Positions 16,432 through 25,909 of a DNA stretch of 64,000 bases are shown piece by piece. Both the position numbers and the translations under genes were made by a program. The notes beneath the pieces are model-generated. The model worked only from the letters and a program-made list of their open reading frames with translations. It had not been told where the DNA came from and did no database searches. The DNA is taken from positions 62,001 to 126,000 of the forward strand of contig NZ_QWET01000005.1 in the NCBI RefSeq assembly GCF_003573545.1, read 5' to 3'. Source of the DNA: Mariniphaga sediminis. Its GTDB lineage: Bacteria > Bacteroidota > Bacteroidia > Bacteroidales > Prolixibacteraceae. Within the stretch, counting starts at the first letter, position 1. The number at the start of each line of letters is the position of its first letter.

Positions 16432-17766
16432 ATGGATTGGAATATTTTACTCTCAACCAAACGTTTGGGGATGGAAACCTGGAAACCTTCAGCCAGACAA
16501 GAAGATCGTTCCCAGTTTCAGCGTGATTACGACCGCATTATTTTTTCTTCCCCATTCAGGAGGATGCAAAATAAAACACAGGTTTTTCCGCTGCCCGAAC
16601 ATATTTTTGTGCACAATCGCCTTACACATAGTCTGGAAGTGGCCAGTGTGGGCAGGTCACTGGGAAACCTGCTGGCGGAAAAACTAACGGAGCAGTTTCC
16701 TGAAAATAAACTTATTCCTGAAATAGGTACCATCGTTTCTGCGGCCTGCCTGGCGCATGATTTGGGGAATCCTCCTTTCGGACACTCGGGGGAGTCTGCC
16801 ATTTCCGGGTTTTTCCAGAATGGAGCCGGAAAGGAATTTAAGGACAAACTTTCGGCAGCCGAATGGACAGATTTTATCCGGTTCGATGGAAATGCCAATG
16901 CTTTCCGGATACTTTCCCATCAGTTTAACGGGAAACGTCCCGGAGGTTTTGCCCTCACATATCCTACCCTGGCAAGTATTGTAAAATATCCATTTGAATC
17001 GCCCCTGGCCACCCGGCAAAAATGTGGGTTTTTTCAAACCGAAAAAGAGACCTTCCTGCAAATAGCCGGGGAATTACAGTTGCCTTCCAAAGTACAGGAA
17101 CATTTGTCTTTTGAACGCCATCCGCTGGTATACCTTGTGGAGGCCGCCGACGATATTTGTTACCAGATTATGGATCTGGAAGATGCCTGTAAGCTGGGCA
17201 TTCTTAGCTACGAAAAGGTGACGGAATTATTCCTTGGTTTTTATGATCGCAAGCATGATCAAAAGGCCTTAAAAAGTATAGAAAATACGTTGAAAAGAGT
17301 AACCGACAGAAACGAACAAATCAGTTACCTGCGTGCAGGGGTTATTGGAAAACTGATTCATGAAAGTATGCATGTTTTCGACTCAAATTACGATCGTATT
17401 TTAAACGGGAGCTTCGATAAGAGTTTAATTGGTTCTCTGGAAAACTGGCACGCGCAAGCGATGAACATGGTAAAAGAGGTTTCCGCTTCGGAAGTGTATG
17501 CCCACCGGTCGGTGGTGGAAATTGAGATTGCCGGATTTAAAATTATTGGTACACTACTCGAAGAGTTTGTTGGGGCAGTTATGGATCCGAATGAACGTTA
17601 CAACAAAAAAATATTGTCGTTGCTGCCTGAACAATACCGGCCCCAGAGTGAAAGCATTTACAACAAAATTCAGTCGGCAGTGGATTTTGTCTCCGGAATG
17701 ACCGATGTGTTTGCCCTTGATTTATACCGGAAAATTAAAGGTATCAGCCTGCCGGGAGTTGTTTAA
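16432..17766 (+). CDS. dgt: Deoxyguanosinetriphosphate triphosphohydrolase (dGTPase)
   Basis: HD-domain enzyme of 444 residues that hydrolyses dGTP to deoxyguanosine and triphosphate and so shapes the dNTP pool. Family marks are FSSPFRRMQNKTQVFPLPEH near the start, the first metal histidine in NRLTHSLEVASVGRSLG, the HD pair in ACLAHDLGNPPFGHSGE, and the downstream Asp in YLVEAADDICYQIMDLEDA. The length matches the longer dGTPase type. The start codon lies three bases after the stop of the YgjP-like gene. No odd features were seen. Confidence 0.95.
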   Translation: MDWNILLSTKRLGMETWKPSARQEDRSQFQRDYDRIIFSSPFRRMQNKTQVFPLPEHIFVHNRLTHSLEVASVGRSLGNLLAEKLTEQFPENKLIPEIGTIVSAACLAHDLGNPPFGHSGESAISGFFQNGAGKEFKDKLSAAEWTDFIRFDGNANAFRILSHQFNGKRPGGFALTYPTLASIVKYPFESPLATRQKCGFFQTEKETFLQIAGELQLPSKVQEHLSFERHPLVYLVEAADDICYQIMDLEDACKLGILSYEKVTELFLGFYDRKHDQKALKSIENTLKRVTDRNEQISYLRAGVIGKLIHESMHVFDSNYDRILNGSFDKSLIGSLENWHAQAMNMVKEVSASEVYAHRSVVEIEIAGFKIIGTLLEEFVGAVMDPNERYNKKILSLLPEQYRPQSESIYNKIQSAVDFVSGMTDVFALDLYRKIKGISLPGVV

Positions 17767-17844
17767 CGAATGGGCCGGCGTACTTTGCATATTGTATTTA
17801 ATCCATCCAAAACAAAGGGAGTTGAAATGATTAATGTTTCCTCG

Positions 17845-17875
17845 TTTAAAGATTGGAATTTAGATAGTAACTTTG
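17845..17875 (+). promoter_or_regulatory. Candidate promoter for the MscS-like gene
   Basis: TAACTTTG at 17868-17875 fits the TAnnTTTG -7 box. A TTTA at 17845-17848 lies 19 bases upstream where a TTTG -33 box is expected. The start codon follows at 17901. Confidence 0.5.
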
Positions 17876-17900
17876 TGTTCGATCAATTAATATTGTTGCA

Positions 17901-18410
17901 ATGAACATTCAGACATTAAAAGCTATTCAGACATTAATTGTTATTGGGGTACTGATTGGAACCCATTTTTTTACCAGGAATGTGGTAAAAAGTTTTCTGA
18001 AAAAATTCAGGTTTACCGCTCAGCGCCGAAAGCTAACCATCCGGATAATCAATCTTTTACTATCCATTACTGCCATTGTTTTTATCTCAGCCATTTGGGG
18101 GGTCAAACAAACAGACATGGTGGTTTTTATCTCTTCGGTAATGGCTGTTCTCGGAATTGCTTTTGTGGCGCAGTGGTCGTTGCTTTCAAACATCACGGCG
18201 GGGCTGATTTTGTTTTTTAATCATCCGCTCAAGCTGGGCGATCATATAAAAATTATCGAGAAAGATTTTATTATTGAAGGAATTGTAAACGACATCACCT
18301 TCTTTTTTGTCCATATCAAAACAGAAAATAAGGAGCGGGTTTCCATATCCAACTCCATTATTTTACAAAAAACAATTTCTATTGTGCCTCCGCAGGAGGA
18401 AAGTATGTAA
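17901..18410 (+). CDS. Small MscS-like mechanosensitive channel protein
   Basis: Protein of 169 residues, shorter than classical MscS. Hydrophobic helices lie at about 8-25, 46-66 and 72-93. The third, with the Gly/Ala-rich VMAVLGIAFVAQWSLLSNITAG, corresponds to the pore-lining TM3 of MscS, and LILFFNHPLKLGDHIKI is the start of the beta domain. The long alpha/beta C-terminal domain of full-length MscS is missing, so this is a minimal version. It should sit in the inner membrane and relieve osmotic stress or act as a partner of other channels (inference). It converges on the AIM24-like gene with a 20-base gap. Confidence 0.85.
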   Translation: MNIQTLKAIQTLIVIGVLIGTHFFTRNVVKSFLKKFRFTAQRRKLTIRIINLLLSITAIVFISAIWGVKQTDMVVFISSVMAVLGIAFVAQWSLLSNITAGLILFFNHPLKLGDHIKIIEKDFIIEGIVNDITFFFVHIKTENKERVSISNSIILQKTISIVPPQEESM

Positions 18411-18430
18411 AAGATGGGGGCTTTGTGCTG

Positions 18431-19201
18431 TTACCTTTCGAGCAAACTGTCTAACAAGCCTCCACGGGCTTCTTTGCGGGTATTCCCTCCGCCGGGAGAA
18501 AGTTCTGCAATCAGTTTACGAATAGGCATACTTTGCAACCATACTTTGCCGGTGCCGCGTAGCGTGGCCAGGAAAATTCCTTCGCCGCCAAACAACATCG
18601 AACGTAAATTGCCGGCTTGCTCAATGCTGTAATCGATTCCCGGTTCGAATCCTACAATACAGCCGGTATCCACTTTCAGCACTTCGTTGTTCAGTTGTTT
18701 TTCAATCACAGTTCCACCGGCGTGGACAAAGGCATTGCCATCTCCTTCCAGTTGCTGCAGAATAAATCCTTCGCCGCCAAAAAAACCGGAGCCAAGCTTT
18801 CGGCTGAATGTAATGGAGATTTTGGTTCCGAGGGCTGCACACAAAAAGGCATCTTTTTGCACAATTACTCTTCCTCCAAGTTGGGCCAGGTTAAGAGGAA
18901 TAATGGTACCGGGATAAGGCGCTGCAAACGCTACCTTTTTTTTACCCCATCCACGATTGGTAAAGTGAGTGAGAAACAATGACTCTCCGGTTATCAGGCG
19001 CGACCCTGCCGACAATAATTTGTCGAAGAAACCCGCTCTGGGGTTGGATCCGTCGCCCATGCGGGCTGTGTATTCAATATCATCGTCCATATAGAGCATG
19101 GCGCCTGCTTCTGCTATAACTGTTTCACCCGGGTCAAGTTCCACTTCCACCAACTGTACATCGTGCCCCAAAATTTTGTAATCAATTTCGTGTGATTGCA
19201 T
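18431..19201 (-). CDS. AIM24 / TIGR00266-family protein
   Basis: Protein of 256 residues made of repeated beta-strand units rich in Gly. Typical family features are [20 protein letters not shown] near the start, a central [56 protein letters not shown], a [10 protein letters not shown] near residue 190 and the C-terminal [20 protein letters not shown]. The family forms compact beta-helix-like oligomers; the function in bacteria is not established. The start at 19201 ([10 protein letters not shown]) is standard for the family. It diverges from the pseudouridine synthase gene, with the 105-base gap holding both promoters. Confidence 0.9.
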   Translation of the reverse strand: MQSHEIDYKILGHDVQLVEVELDPGETVIAEAGAMLYMDDDIEYTARMGDGSNPRAGFFDKLLSAGSRLITGESLFLTHFTNRGWGKKKVAFAAPYPGTIIPLNLAQLGGRVIVQKDAFLCAALGTKISITFSRKLGSGFFGGEGFILQQLEGDGNAFVHAGGTVIEKQLNNEVLKVDTGCIVGFEPGIDYSIEQAGNLRSMLFGGEGIFLATLRGTGKVWLQSMPIRKLIAELSPGGGNTRKEARGGLLDSLLER

Positions 19202-19306
19202 ATTTGTATTTTTTTGAAAATAAAAGTCAAAATTAACAATTGGAAAATTGGGAACAGCATTCTAATCCGTATTTTTTTAGACCTTTGTAAAAAATTGATT
19301 TCAAAG

Positions 19307-20206
19307 ATGAACAGAAATTACAATAAAGGGCGTGACGGAAGATCCGGATCCCGGTCTGGCGTAAAGAAAGGAAGAACAGCGGGAGAAAGTCGTCCGGTTG
19401 GCGGGAGAAAAGTGATAAAGATTAAAAGGAGTAGCAGTTCGCCTGCCAAAAAGGAGGTTCCACTTCCCCGCAACAAACCATACAAAACACCTACCGGCAG
19501 GGAAATGCGTTTGAACCGTTTTATTGCCAATTCGGGAGTTTGTTCGCGACGGGAAGCTGACAAGTTTATTGCCGCCGGTCTGGTTACGGTTAACGGAACA
19601 GTAGTTACTGAAATGGGGATAAAGGTGAAGGCCACCGACGATGTGCGTTTTGATGGAAGGAAACTGAATGCGGAAAAGAAAGTGTATCTTTTGCTAAATA
19701 AACCCAAAGATTTTGTAACCACCACCGACGATCCCCATGCCGAACGAACCGTGATGGATTTGGTGAGAGGAGCCTGTCCTGAGCGTATTTACCCAGTGGG
19801 ACGGTTAGACAGAAATACTACCGGCGTGCTGCTTTTTACAAACGACGGTGAGCTTTCCGACCGGCTGACGCATCCCAGTCACCGGATAAAAAAAATTTAC
19901 CAGGTGTCTCTCGATAAGGCGGTAACCAAAAACCACATTCTGCAAATTGCCGAAGGGATTGAACTGGAAGACGGGCTGATTGCTGCCGATGCCATAAGTT
20001 ATATTGATGCAGCAAATAAAGCAGAGGTGGGACTGGAAATTCATTCGGGCCGAAACCGCATTGTGCGTCGCATATTTGAACACCTTGGCTATCGTGTAAA
20101 GAAGCTCGACCGGGTTTACTTTGCAGGCCTTACCAAAAAAAATATTTCTCGTGGAAGATGGCGGTTCCTTTCACCGAAGGAGGTGCAGTTTCTAAAAATG
20201 AAATAG
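19307..20206 (+). CDS. RsuA/RluB-family rRNA pseudouridine synthase
   Basis: About 299 residues from the ATG at 19307. The first 60 residues are a basic, Gly/Ser/Arg/Lys-rich tail (GRDGRSGSRSGVKKG) that is common in Bacteroidota members and probably binds RNA. An S4 domain follows from about 67 (MRLNRFIANSGVCSRREAD, FIAAGLVTVNG), then the synthase domain with LLLNKPKDFVTT and the catalytic motif GRLDRNTTGVLLFTNDG near 165-180, where the Asp is the nucleophile. It converts a uridine of the large or small subunit rRNA to pseudouridine; which site cannot be decided by eye, though overall it looks closer to RluB. Confidence 0.93.
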   Translation: MNRNYNKGRDGRSGSRSGVKKGRTAGESRPVGGRKVIKIKRSSSSPAKKEVPLPRNKPYKTPTGREMRLNRFIANSGVCSRREADKFIAAGLVTVNGTVVTEMGIKVKATDDVRFDGRKLNAEKKVYLLLNKPKDFVTTTDDPHAERTVMDLVRGACPERIYPVGRLDRNTTGVLLFTNDGELSDRLTHPSHRIKKIYQVSLDKAVTKNHILQIAEGIELEDGLIAADAISYIDAANKAEVGLEIHSGRNRIVRRIFEHLGYRVKKLDRVYFAGLTKKNISRGRWRFLSPKEVQFLKMK

Positions 20207-20311
20207 CGTTTTTTCGCAGCTTTTAATTTATCAAAGAGAAGGACGCAGTATGGACCGTTTGGGAGAATAGTAGCGAAGGAACACGTTATTTGATTTAAGA
20301 AAAGACAGTGT

Positions 20312-21190
20312 TTAGAGTTTGAAAAAACGCTCAAGCTTTTGATTAAATTCTCCTGGTGGGGCTGAAAAAAACTGCTTCAGGCGGGGATGAAGTTTTATCT
20401 GGTTTAGTTCACGCAAGTGTTCTACCTGATTTTTCAGAATGTGTACTTCTTCTTCTGCGAATCCGTACCCCTGGGAAATCAATTCTTCGGAAAATACATG
20501 CAAATCATGATCTTCGCCCAGTTGATCGGTAATTTTGTTCAGCTGGTCGGTCTTTAATTTGAAATACCGCGGATGCAAAAAACGGATAAAATCCAACTGA
20601 TACCAGAGTTGTTTTAATTTTTTTCGTAACTGATGCCACTCTTCCGGATGAGGATTAAGGGGCAACTGCTGATAAACAGTTATGCTTTTCAGATAGGTTT
20701 GTCCCACTTCCCGAAAAAAATGAATTTTTGTTAGCTGTTCGTTTCCGGGATTGTCAGAAATAAGAGTTTCAAATTCATCGAAAAAACTTTCAATGGTTTT
20801 GTTCAGGTTGTTTTCCCGGAAACCACGTTCCAGCAGCGATTTATTTTTTTGTACCAGCATTTCCCTGGCATTTTTTATTTTCCGCTCGGGCAGGAGCTTG
20901 TTGCCGGGCACCTCTTTGTCGAAAAGATCAAGGTTTACCGATGATTCACGCAAGGGGGCAAGTAGTTTTCCAAAGTTACGGATGTCGTTTCTCAGTTGTG
21001 GGATATTGGTTTCCGGAATTTCGGTGTAGAACCGCAACAGCGCCCGCAAACGTTTAAACGATTTGCGTAATTCATGCACAGCAAGGTTGGCCGGTATATT
21101 TTCTGCGGTGCAGAAATAACTTATCTTTCCGGCCTGGTGGGTGATTGCCTGAATTAATCTGTTCCTTGTCTCCTGAACCATTTTACTCAT
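20312..21190 (-). CDS. CHAD-domain protein
   Basis: About 292 residues from the ATG at 21190 (MSKMVQETRNRLIQ); a reading to 21226 is also open. The protein is a helical bundle with regularly placed His and basic residues, the feature of CHAD domains: VHELRKSFKRLRALLRFY near the start, later EWHQLRKKLKQLWYQLDFIRFL and GEDHDLHVFSEEL. CHAD proteins bind polyphosphate and often localise to polyphosphate granules (family knowledge). No CYTH domain is fused and no polyphosphate kinase gene is in the window. A TACTTTTG box on the minus strand (21204-21211) is a possible -7 element. Confidence 0.88.
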   Translation of the reverse strand: MSKMVQETRNRLIQAITHQAGKISYFCTAENIPANLAVHELRKSFKRLRALLRFYTEIPETNIPQLRNDIRNFGKLLAPLRESSVNLDLFDKEVPGNKLLPERKIKNAREMLVQKNKSLLERGFRENNLNKTIESFFDEFETLISDNPGNEQLTKIHFFREVGQTYLKSITVYQQLPLNPHPEEWHQLRKKLKQLWYQLDFIRFLHPRYFKLKTDQLNKITDQLGEDHDLHVFSEELISQGYGFAEEEVHILKNQVEHLRELNQIKLHPRLKQFFSAPPGEFNQKLERFFKL

Positions 21191-21339
21191 TTCAAGGGAA
21201 TAACAAAAGTAACGATAATTCAGCAAAACCGAAAACGGGTAATATCAAGAGGTTTATCCACAATTTCTTGTGAATAATTTTAATGCGAAGAAGCTATTTT
21301 GGATTTGGAAAATACATAACTTCGCATAATTGCTAAAAG

Positions 21340-22089
21340 ATGAGAAAGATGCCATATCGCCGATTACCCACTACCGACCAGGCGCGGCTCCGTGCATTGG
21401 CAGCCGCCCAGAAAATTGCCTCTGAACGTGATGCTGAGAAACTTGCCTTTTCAAAAAATACACAGATTGAACTGAAGAATGTCCAAACCAATTTTGAAAA
21501 CCACCTGAAACATTATGAGTTCGACTTAAAACACGAGTCGGAAAAGAGCGGTGACTACAAAGCTGCGTATGAAAAAGGGCGGTTGTATGTTTCGCACTTT
21601 ATCCAGGTGCTTTTCATGAACATTGAAAGGGAAGAGTTGAAGAAAGAAGCGCTTGCATTTTACGGGTTGCAGGAATTTGATGGGAAAATGCCTTCTTTGA
21701 ATACAGAGCAGGAAATACTTGAATGGGGCAAAAAGGTGATTGAAGGAGAACAGAAGCGAATGCAAAACGGGGGCAGTCCTATTTATAATCCGTCAATTGC
21801 ACTGGTAAAAGTGAATGTGGAAAATTTCAGGGAGGCGGCTATTTTTCAGCAAAACCTGAAAAGAAACACATTGCGTTCTTACGAAAAGATGCAGGAAATT
21901 CGCAAAGTAACCAACGAATTTATCAGCAGGCTGTGGACCGAGATCGAGGAAAACCTGGGGGGCACTCCTGCGGCCAATAAGCGTCAGCATGCCCAGGAAT
22001 ACGGGGTGGTGTACGTTTTTCGCCGGAATGAAAGGAAAAAAATGAAAACAGAAGGCATGCAGGTAGATTTGCTTTTCGAGTTCAATTAA
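21340..22089 (+). CDS. Hypothetical protein, 249 residues, conserved-looking
   Basis: No family recognised. The protein has no signal peptide or membrane span. It is helical and charged (LRALAAAQKIASERDAEKLA, LKNVQTNFENHLKHYEF) with a DUF-like middle part (YVSHFIQVLFMNIEREELKKE, FYGLQEFDGKMPSLNTEQEI) and a basic C-terminus (YVFRRNERKKMKTEGMQVDL). Codon use and length look like a real gene. It could start at Met4 (21349). It has its own upstream region and is followed after 78 bases by the YfhO-like gene. Confidence 0.75.
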   Translation: MRKMPYRRLPTTDQARLRALAAAQKIASERDAEKLAFSKNTQIELKNVQTNFENHLKHYEFDLKHESEKSGDYKAAYEKGRLYVSHFIQVLFMNIEREELKKEALAFYGLQEFDGKMPSLNTEQEILEWGKKVIEGEQKRMQNGGSPIYNPSIALVKVNVENFREAAIFQQNLKRNTLRSYEKMQEIRKVTNEFISRLWTEIEENLGGTPAANKRQHAQEYGVVYVFRRNERKKMKTEGMQVDLLFEFN

Positions 22090-22167
22090 CACAGCAGCAA
22101 GGCACAAAAAAAATAGCGCTGGCTTCTGACGATATAATCAGCACCATTCTGTAATGCAAAAAAATTT

Positions 22168-25161
22168 ATGAAAGGAAAAGCGTACCTTCTTTTGCTTCTG
22201 GTTGTAGTCCTTGCTTTTTGGCAGGTTTCTTTTTTGCAAAATGGAATAAAGTGGGATTTTGTGGATGCCTTTCTTCCTTCGCGATACTTTTTTTCCGAGT
22301 CGGTATTAAACAACCAGTTTCCTCTTTGGAATCCCTATCTCCTTTACGGTACGCCTATTTATGCCGATTTGGTGTCCGTTTTTAATCCTGAATTCTGGAT
22401 TGTGGGAAATATGTTTGGCTACTCCAATATTACCTTGCAGTTCATGTTTTTGCTTTATGTTTTTACCGCCGGGGTCACATTCTTTTTCTTTTTGAAAGAA
22501 TTTAATGCAGAATATAAACTGTCTTTGGGATTGTCGGTAGCCTACATGTTATCGGGTTTTAGTATCGGAAATGCCCAGCATTTGGCTTTTGTTTGTGGCT
22601 ATGCCATTGTGCCTTTTGTGCTAACCAGTTACTTTAAATTCATCCGGGAGTTAAATAAACCCCATCTCATCCGGGTTGCGATTGCTTTGTTTGTAATGAT
22701 TTATGCCAGCTATCCCGGGCTTACCATTATTTTAGGGTACTTCCTTCTGTGCATTTTCGTTTACTATCTTATTGTAAACCGCACCGACAAGAGTTTCCTT
22801 AAACGGGTGTTTATTTATCATGCGGTTTTGGTTTTAATGGTAGTGCTTTCCAGTACGGTATTGATTATTGCCTGGTTTCAGGGATCTTCTTTTCTGGGCC
22901 GTTACAGTGGGCTTTCAATAAATTTGGCTCACAGACACTCGTTTACACTCAAATCGGTTCTGTCTTTTCTGTTGCCCATGGCAACGGGAAACGATACGTC
23001 TTATTTTGAAACCGATGTTTCCATGTCGAATGGATACTGGGGAGTGATTAGTGTGATTCTATTTTTATTTGCTTTGCTGAAAAAAGCGAAAAGCAGGGAA
23101 TCTTACTTAATTCTGTTTTTTGGGGTTTTTTCCTTTCTTGCTTCATTGGGCAATCAGTTTTTTTTGAGGGAGTTTCTCTACCATTATGCCCCGCTGATGG
23201 ACATGTTTCAGTACCCGGCCATATTCCGGGCATTTACCATTTTTAGTCTTCTGGCTTTTGTGGGAATTAATTTCAGGGTGAATAACCTGGCCTGGAGAGA
23301 TAAGAAACGTTTGATATTTCTTGCCGGGCTTGTGGTCTCTTTTCTGGTGCTATTAATCTTCTATGCCAGCAGTCATTTGGAGGAATTTGTTTTTTTTAAT
23401 GCCGGTAAAAGTTTCACAGAAGAAGTTTTAAGTGCAACCCGGTTTGATAGTATCGTTTTGCAGGGAACGGGTCAGGTTTTTATTTTGCTGACTTTTATTT
23501 TTATAACCTGGAAGCTTAAAACCATCCGGCACTATTCAGCGGCCCTGCTCTTTTTGTTTATACTGGATGGAATGGTGTCAACCCAATTAAGTACGCGTTA
23601 TACCGTACTTAGCGAGGACAATCCCGTTGCGTTCTTTAAATACCTTCGTTCAGCGCCCAAAGGTTTTCCCATTCCTGAACTGAATCCTATTGAAGAGAAT
23701 TCAGACAGAAACGCCCAGAATGAATTTATTTGGATGAACAACAATGTTTTCCCTAAAAAAATTACATTCGATGGTAAAGTTGCATTTAAGTTAGATGGAT
23801 ATACTTACCTTGCCGATAATCATCCCGGGTTGCTGGAAGCGATTAAAAAAGAAGCCGTTGTTTACTTCTCTGATGATGTAAGGGAAAATTCGTCGGTTGA
23901 AAATTTTACTGCCAATACCATTTTTCTGTCTTCTTCGGACTATAAAAAAATAGAGGCCGATAATTTGCGCTCCGGCAAAAACGACCAATTGGCTATTCGT
24001 AACTTTTCTCCCCAAAAAATAGAAATCGAAACAACCACAAACCATCCTCAACTGCTTGCTTACCAGCAAAACTATTACCATGGCTGGAAGGTTTATGTTG
24101 ATGGGAAAGAACAGGATTTGCTACAGAGTAACTTTGCCCACATGGCCGTTTGGGTGCCTTCGGGCGAACATACCATTTTTTTTGAATACAGAAATCCTCT
24201 TATTAAATATGCGTTTGGATTTAGTTACCTCGTCTTTTTTATTTTGATTGCTTTTTCCATTCATTATTTTGTGATTCAACACCCCGAACGGAAAAAGAAG
24301 TTAGCCATTGCTTTATTTTCCGGCCTGGTAGTTTTTCTGTTGGGCAGTTGCCTGAACAGGTACTTTTATCAAAAAAATGTAAAGGGACTGATTCCCGAAA
24401 TCATTGAAAAGACAGATGATTGGCGTAAAAAATATGGCGCCGACATCCGAATTCTATTGAGTACGCAGCAGGAACAACTAAAAGAACTGGTACCTGCTGA
24501 TACGGCCTTTTTTGTTGATGATAAAACAAATCTTTCGGAACTGGCCCATTTTCTGGTGCAGTCGGAAAGCCTCCGTTTGGCTTTTGTCTGGCAGGGAGGA
24601 TCTGTCAGCGATGATATTATTGAATTGATTTACTCTTTTTATCCCGGCATCATTGAGCAAAAGCAGACCAGCAGCTCCGGGATTTTGTTGCTCGAAAAAA
24701 ATGGGGATAAACAGCATTATGCCGTCAGCAGGGATTTTGAGCCGGGGTCAGAGGAATGGGCGCGGGATAACGGACGGATTAAAACAGATTCTGTTACCGG
24801 CAACCATACCTACTTTTATGATACGGAAGACAGCTGGGGGACTACGGTTGAGATTCCTGTTACGGAAGAATGGAATTCGCCTGCAAAAATTGCGGTCCTT
24901 TCAGATTTTATGTTTGAAGAAAAAATGGTGGAAACCCTTCTTGTAATTACTACAGATCGCGATGGTAAAACACATAGCTACCAGGTTAGTAAAATAGATA
25001 AATTTGCCCGGAGGCCCGGTGAGTGGGCAAGAGCGGCATTTTGTATCCGTTTGGATTCCGGGTTACAGGAAGGCGATCTGATTAAAATTTATTTCTGGAA
25101 CCTGAACAAAGCACGGTTTCAAATCGATAACCTGAAGGTAAAACTCATTGATTCTGAATAA
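22168..25161 (+). CDS. YfhO-family large multispanning membrane protein
   Basis: Protein of 997 residues. The N-terminal about 470 residues hold around a dozen membrane spans with the features of YfhO/GT-C-like proteins: an early loop with FVDAFLPSRYFFSES and FPLWNPYLLYGTPIYADLV, and later FLPMATGNDTSYFE, YAPLMDMFQYPAIFRAF. A soluble domain with QLLAYQQNYYHGWKVYVDGK and SGEHTIFFEYRNPL is typical of the family C-terminus. After two further spans (FGFSYLVFFILIAFSIHYF, KLAIALFSGLVVFLLGSCL) comes an extra extracytoplasmic domain of about 260 residues. Family members help glycosylate envelope polymers, as known for YfhO and lipoteichoic acid in Firmicutes; the role here is unknown. Confidence 0.87.
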   Translation: MKGKAYLLLLLVVVLAFWQVSFLQNGIKWDFVDAFLPSRYFFSESVLNNQFPLWNPYLLYGTPIYADLVSVFNPEFWIVGNMFGYSNITLQFMFLLYVFTAGVTFFFFLKEFNAEYKLSLGLSVAYMLSGFSIGNAQHLAFVCGYAIVPFVLTSYFKFIRELNKPHLIRVAIALFVMIYASYPGLTIILGYFLLCIFVYYLIVNRTDKSFLKRVFIYHAVLVLMVVLSSTVLIIAWFQGSSFLGRYSGLSINLAHRHSFTLKSVLSFLLPMATGNDTSYFETDVSMSNGYWGVISVILFLFALLKKAKSRESYLILFFGVFSFLASLGNQFFLREFLYHYAPLMDMFQYPAIFRAFTIFSLLAFVGINFRVNNLAWRDKKRLIFLAGLVVSFLVLLIFYASSHLEEFVFFNAGKSFTEEVLSATRFDSIVLQGTGQVFILLTFIFITWKLKTIRHYSAALLFLFILDGMVSTQLSTRYTVLSEDNPVAFFKYLRSAPKGFPIPELNPIEENSDRNAQNEFIWMNNNVFPKKITFDGKVAFKLDGYTYLADNHPGLLEAIKKEAVVYFSDDVRENSSVENFTANTIFLSSSDYKKIEADNLRSGKNDQLAIRNFSPQKIEIETTTNHPQLLAYQQNYYHGWKVYVDGKEQDLLQSNFAHMAVWVPSGEHTIFFEYRNPLIKYAFGFSYLVFFILIAFSIHYFVIQHPERKKKLAIALFSGLVVFLLGSCLNRYFYQKNVKGLIPEIIEKTDDWRKKYGADIRILLSTQQEQLKELVPADTAFFVDDKTNLSELAHFLVQSESLRLAFVWQGGSVSDDIIELIYSFYPGIIEQKQTSSSGILLLEKNGDKQHYAVSRDFEPGSEEWARDNGRIKTDSVTGNHTYFYDTEDSWGTTVEIPVTEEWNSPAKIAVLSDFMFEEKMVETLLVITTDRDGKTHSYQVSKIDKFARRPGEWARAAFCIRLDSGLQEGDLIKIYFWNLNKARFQIDNLKVKLIDSE

Positions 25162-25312
25162 CTGATCTCAACCGGAAAAATTTTCCGGAATCGAAATAAA
25201 CCTTCCGGGATCTAAAAAGTATAAAGTCCCCCTGGGCCGGACCCGGGAAAACCGTACCTCTCCACTTATTTTCCAACACCTGCGATTTTTTTATACATTT
25301 ACCCGAAAAAAT

Positions 25313-25888
25313 ATGGAACTTGTATTTGCAACAAACAATAAACATAAATTAGAGGAATTACAGGCTATTTTAGGCGATCATTTCAAGTTGTTGAGTTTGG
25401 ATGATATTGGCTGTTTGGAAGAAATTCCGGAAGAACAACCAACACTGGAAGGAAATGCCAGCCAGAAGGCTTTTCATGTTTATCAAAAATATGGTTATTC
25501 TTGTTTTGCCGATGATACAGGCCTTGAGATTGAAGCACTGAATGGCGAACCGGGAGTTTTTTCGGCCCGATATGCCGGGGAGGATAAAAATCCGGAGGCC
25601 AATATGGCCAAAGTACTGCACAAACTGACCAAAATAAAAAACCGGAAAGCACGTTTTAGAACAGTGATTTCGTTAATAATAAATGGAGACGAAAAACAGT
25701 TTGAAGGCATTGTAGATGGGGAGATATTAGAAAAAAAACAAGGGAGAGCTGGTTTTGGCTACGACCCGATTTTTAAACCCGTTGGCTATGATTTAAGTTT
25801 TGCCGAGATGGATATGGAAGAAAAAAACAGGATTAGCCACAGAGGGCGGGCAGTTGAGAAACTGGTAAAATACCTTCAAACTAAATAG
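25313..25888 (+). CDS. rdgB: RdgB/HAM1-family non-canonical purine NTP pyrophosphatase
   Basis: Protein of 191 residues, the usual length. The N-terminal [18 protein letters not shown], the [22 protein letters not shown] active-site region and [13 protein letters not shown] are all present, as is the C-terminal [10 protein letters not shown]. The enzyme removes dITP, dXTP and ITP from the nucleotide pool by releasing pyrophosphate. The gene is followed after 21 bases by porZ and then recO, likely one transcript. A TACATTTA close to the TAnnTTTG pattern lies just upstream near 25294. Confidence 0.95.
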   Translation: MELVFATNNKHKLEELQAILGDHFKLLSLDDIGCLEEIPEEQPTLEGNASQKAFHVYQKYGYSCFADDTGLEIEALNGEPGVFSARYAGEDKNPEANMAKVLHKLTKIKNRKARFRTVISLIINGDEKQFEGIVDGEILEKKQGRAGFGYDPIFKPVGYDLSFAEMDMEEKNRISHRGRAVEKLVKYLQTK

Positions 25889-25909
25889 TTAGATACCAAC
25901 CAGTGTATT

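Noticed and set aside
16527-17061. Two overlapping minus-strand frames of about 125 codons opposite dgt
   Set aside because: The plus-strand frame has all dGTPase motifs; the opposite frames have no family features and no promoter.
25172-25188. Palindrome CCGGAAAA-A-TTTTCCGG between the YfhO-like gene and rdgB as a terminator
   Set aside because: The loop is a single base and no T-run follows, so a terminator or operator cannot be supported.
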